From Rickettsiales bacterium (GTDB taxonomy: Bacteria > Pseudomonadota > Alphaproteobacteria > Rickettsiales > UBA1997): a DNA stretch of 7,238 nucleotides. The notes under the pieces are model-generated. The model was not told the origin of the DNA. It did no database searches and saw only the letters and a program-made list of their open reading frames with translations. Location of the stretch: the NCBI GenBank assembly GCA_031289855.1, contig JAITOR010000023.1, forward strand, positions 1 through 7,238, written 5' to 3'. The position numbers were made by a program, and so were the translations under genes. Of the stretch, positions 6,730 through 7,238 are shown piece after piece; positions within the stretch are counted from its first letter, which is position 1, and each line of letters begins with the position of its first letter.

Positions 6730-7238
6730 ATGGCAGAATTATCAAAAGAGATATTAGCAAAGAGACAAAAACTTGTTGAAGATTTGTTAGAAATAAAAGA
6801 TAACTATATGGAAAGAGAGGCTCTTTTGATAAGAGATGAATATTTGAATAAGCCTAATGCTAGGTTTTTACTTTCTAGTCGTGAGTTTTTTCTTGATGGT
6901 GAGTCATCGTCGCCGTCGAGAGTATTGATGATATCTATTATAGATGGTGATAAAGAAACTATTGTTTCAGCTTATCCAGTAAAAAAAGTGTCGTTTAATG
7001 ATATTCTGTTTTCCTTAAAACCCTTTGTTGATGCGGATATTTTTACGAATGATGAAATAATTGAAGTTTACGACTCTAAAGTGAATGTGAAATTGTTATC
7101 AGATATAGATGATATACCAGATATAGAACTTGGTGCAACATTATCTATAGCAGATAAACCTATAGCAGATAAACCTATAGCAGATAAACCTATAGCAGAT
7201 AAACCTATAGCAGATAAACCTATAGCAGATAAACCTAT
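6730..7238 (+). CDS. unrecognised protein with C-terminal IADKP pentapeptide array, 3' end outside window
   Basis: An open frame from ATG at 6730 runs without a stop to the window edge, giving 169 complete codons. I do not recognise the protein. Residues 1-40 (MAELSKEILAKRQKLVEDLL and onward) look like a charged, probably coiled helix. Residues 43-122 read as a small mixed domain (ARFLLSSREFFLDG, RVLMISIIDGDKETIVSAYPVKKVSFNDIL, DEIIEVYDSKVNVKLL). Residues 124-133 are a short Asp/Ile-rich stretch, SDIDDIPDIE. From residue 140 the protein is IADKP repeated six times and still continuing. There is no signal peptide or membrane segment in the visible part. Codon periodicity, a conventional start and a promoter-like element support a real gene. 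It is transcribed divergently from trhP. The repeat may be a Pro-spaced linker or a binding array; both are inference. Confidence 0.72.
   Translation, partial: MAELSKEILAKRQKLVEDLLEIKDNYMEREALLIRDEYLNKPNARFLLSSREFFLDGESSSPSRVLMISIIDGDKETIVSAYPVKKVSFNDILFSLKPFVDADIFTNDEIIEVYDSKVNVKLLSDIDDIPDIELGATLSIADKPIADKPIADKPIADKPIADKPIADKP
7147..7238 (+). repeat. perfect 15-bp tandem repeat (ATAGCAGATAAACCT), in frame, reaching the window end
   Basis: Six complete identical units occupy 7147-7236, and the first two bases of a seventh end the window. The unit is a multiple of three and encodes Ile-Ala-Asp-Lys-Pro in the frame of the gene at 6730. Identity between units is complete, including third codon positions, which points to recent expansion or continuing turnover. 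The true copy number cannot be known from here. Confidence 0.97.

Noticed and set aside
6718..6732. ATG directly followed by TAA, in frame 12 bases before the start of the last gene (minimal start-stop element)
   Set aside because: Such hexamers are frequent in A/T-rich leaders and nothing else marks it as regulatory.
7147..7238. CRISPR array as an explanation for the tandem units
   Set aside because: The units are contiguous without spacers, only 15 bases long, and stay in the frame of an open gene.
1..7238. tRNA, rRNA, riboswitch, IS element or prophage genes
   Set aside because: No GC-rich folded segment, GTTCRA-type T-loop, transposase motif or terminal inverted repeat could be seen on either strand.

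Overview
The window is a very A+T-rich stretch of bacterial chromosome, most likely from an uncultured, low-GC alphaproteobacterium (gut- or host-associated). The reasons are the cysteinyl-tRNA synthetase, whose YDRAHIGNA and NITDVDDKIN motifs look alphaproteobacterial, the YegQ-type U32 protein, and a large ankyrin-like protein. TGA is used as a stop and TGG for Trp, so the code is the standard bacterial one. The taxonomic guess is inference from motifs, not a search result.

Layout: bases 1-18 may be the tail of a rightward gene, followed by an A/T-only hairpin with a T tract that could terminate it. cysS (177-1493) and a 647-residue membrane-anchored ankyrin-like protein (1577-3520) lie in tandem on the minus strand. 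An 84-base divergent spacer with face-to-face promoter-like elements separates the latter from folD (3605-4438, plus). folD converges on truA (4435-5160, minus) with a 4-base tail-to-tail overlap. truA is the downstream partner of a YegQ/TrhP-type U32 gene (5150-6565, minus), with which it overlaps by 11 bases. A near-consensus promoter precedes that pair. A 164-base spacer with a run of 15 T leads to a rightward gene starting at 6730. This gene runs off the window inside a perfect 15-bp tandem repeat encoding IADKP.

Three genes concern tRNA: trhP (wobble U34 hydroxylation), truA (pseudouridine 38-40) and cysS (tRNA-Cys charging). folD supplies one-carbon folates. These are housekeeping genes. 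The unusual material is in the two unrecognised proteins. The first has an N-terminal domain resembling a decayed GIY-YIG (T5orf172/MUG113-like) nuclease fold, then an acidic and charged helical region, one Leu-rich membrane segment, a Pro/Glu linker like that of TonB, and about eight divergent ankyrin-like repeats. The second carries a pentapeptide array and has a long homopolymer in its probable promoter. No IS element, CRISPR array, tRNA, rRNA or phage gene was seen.
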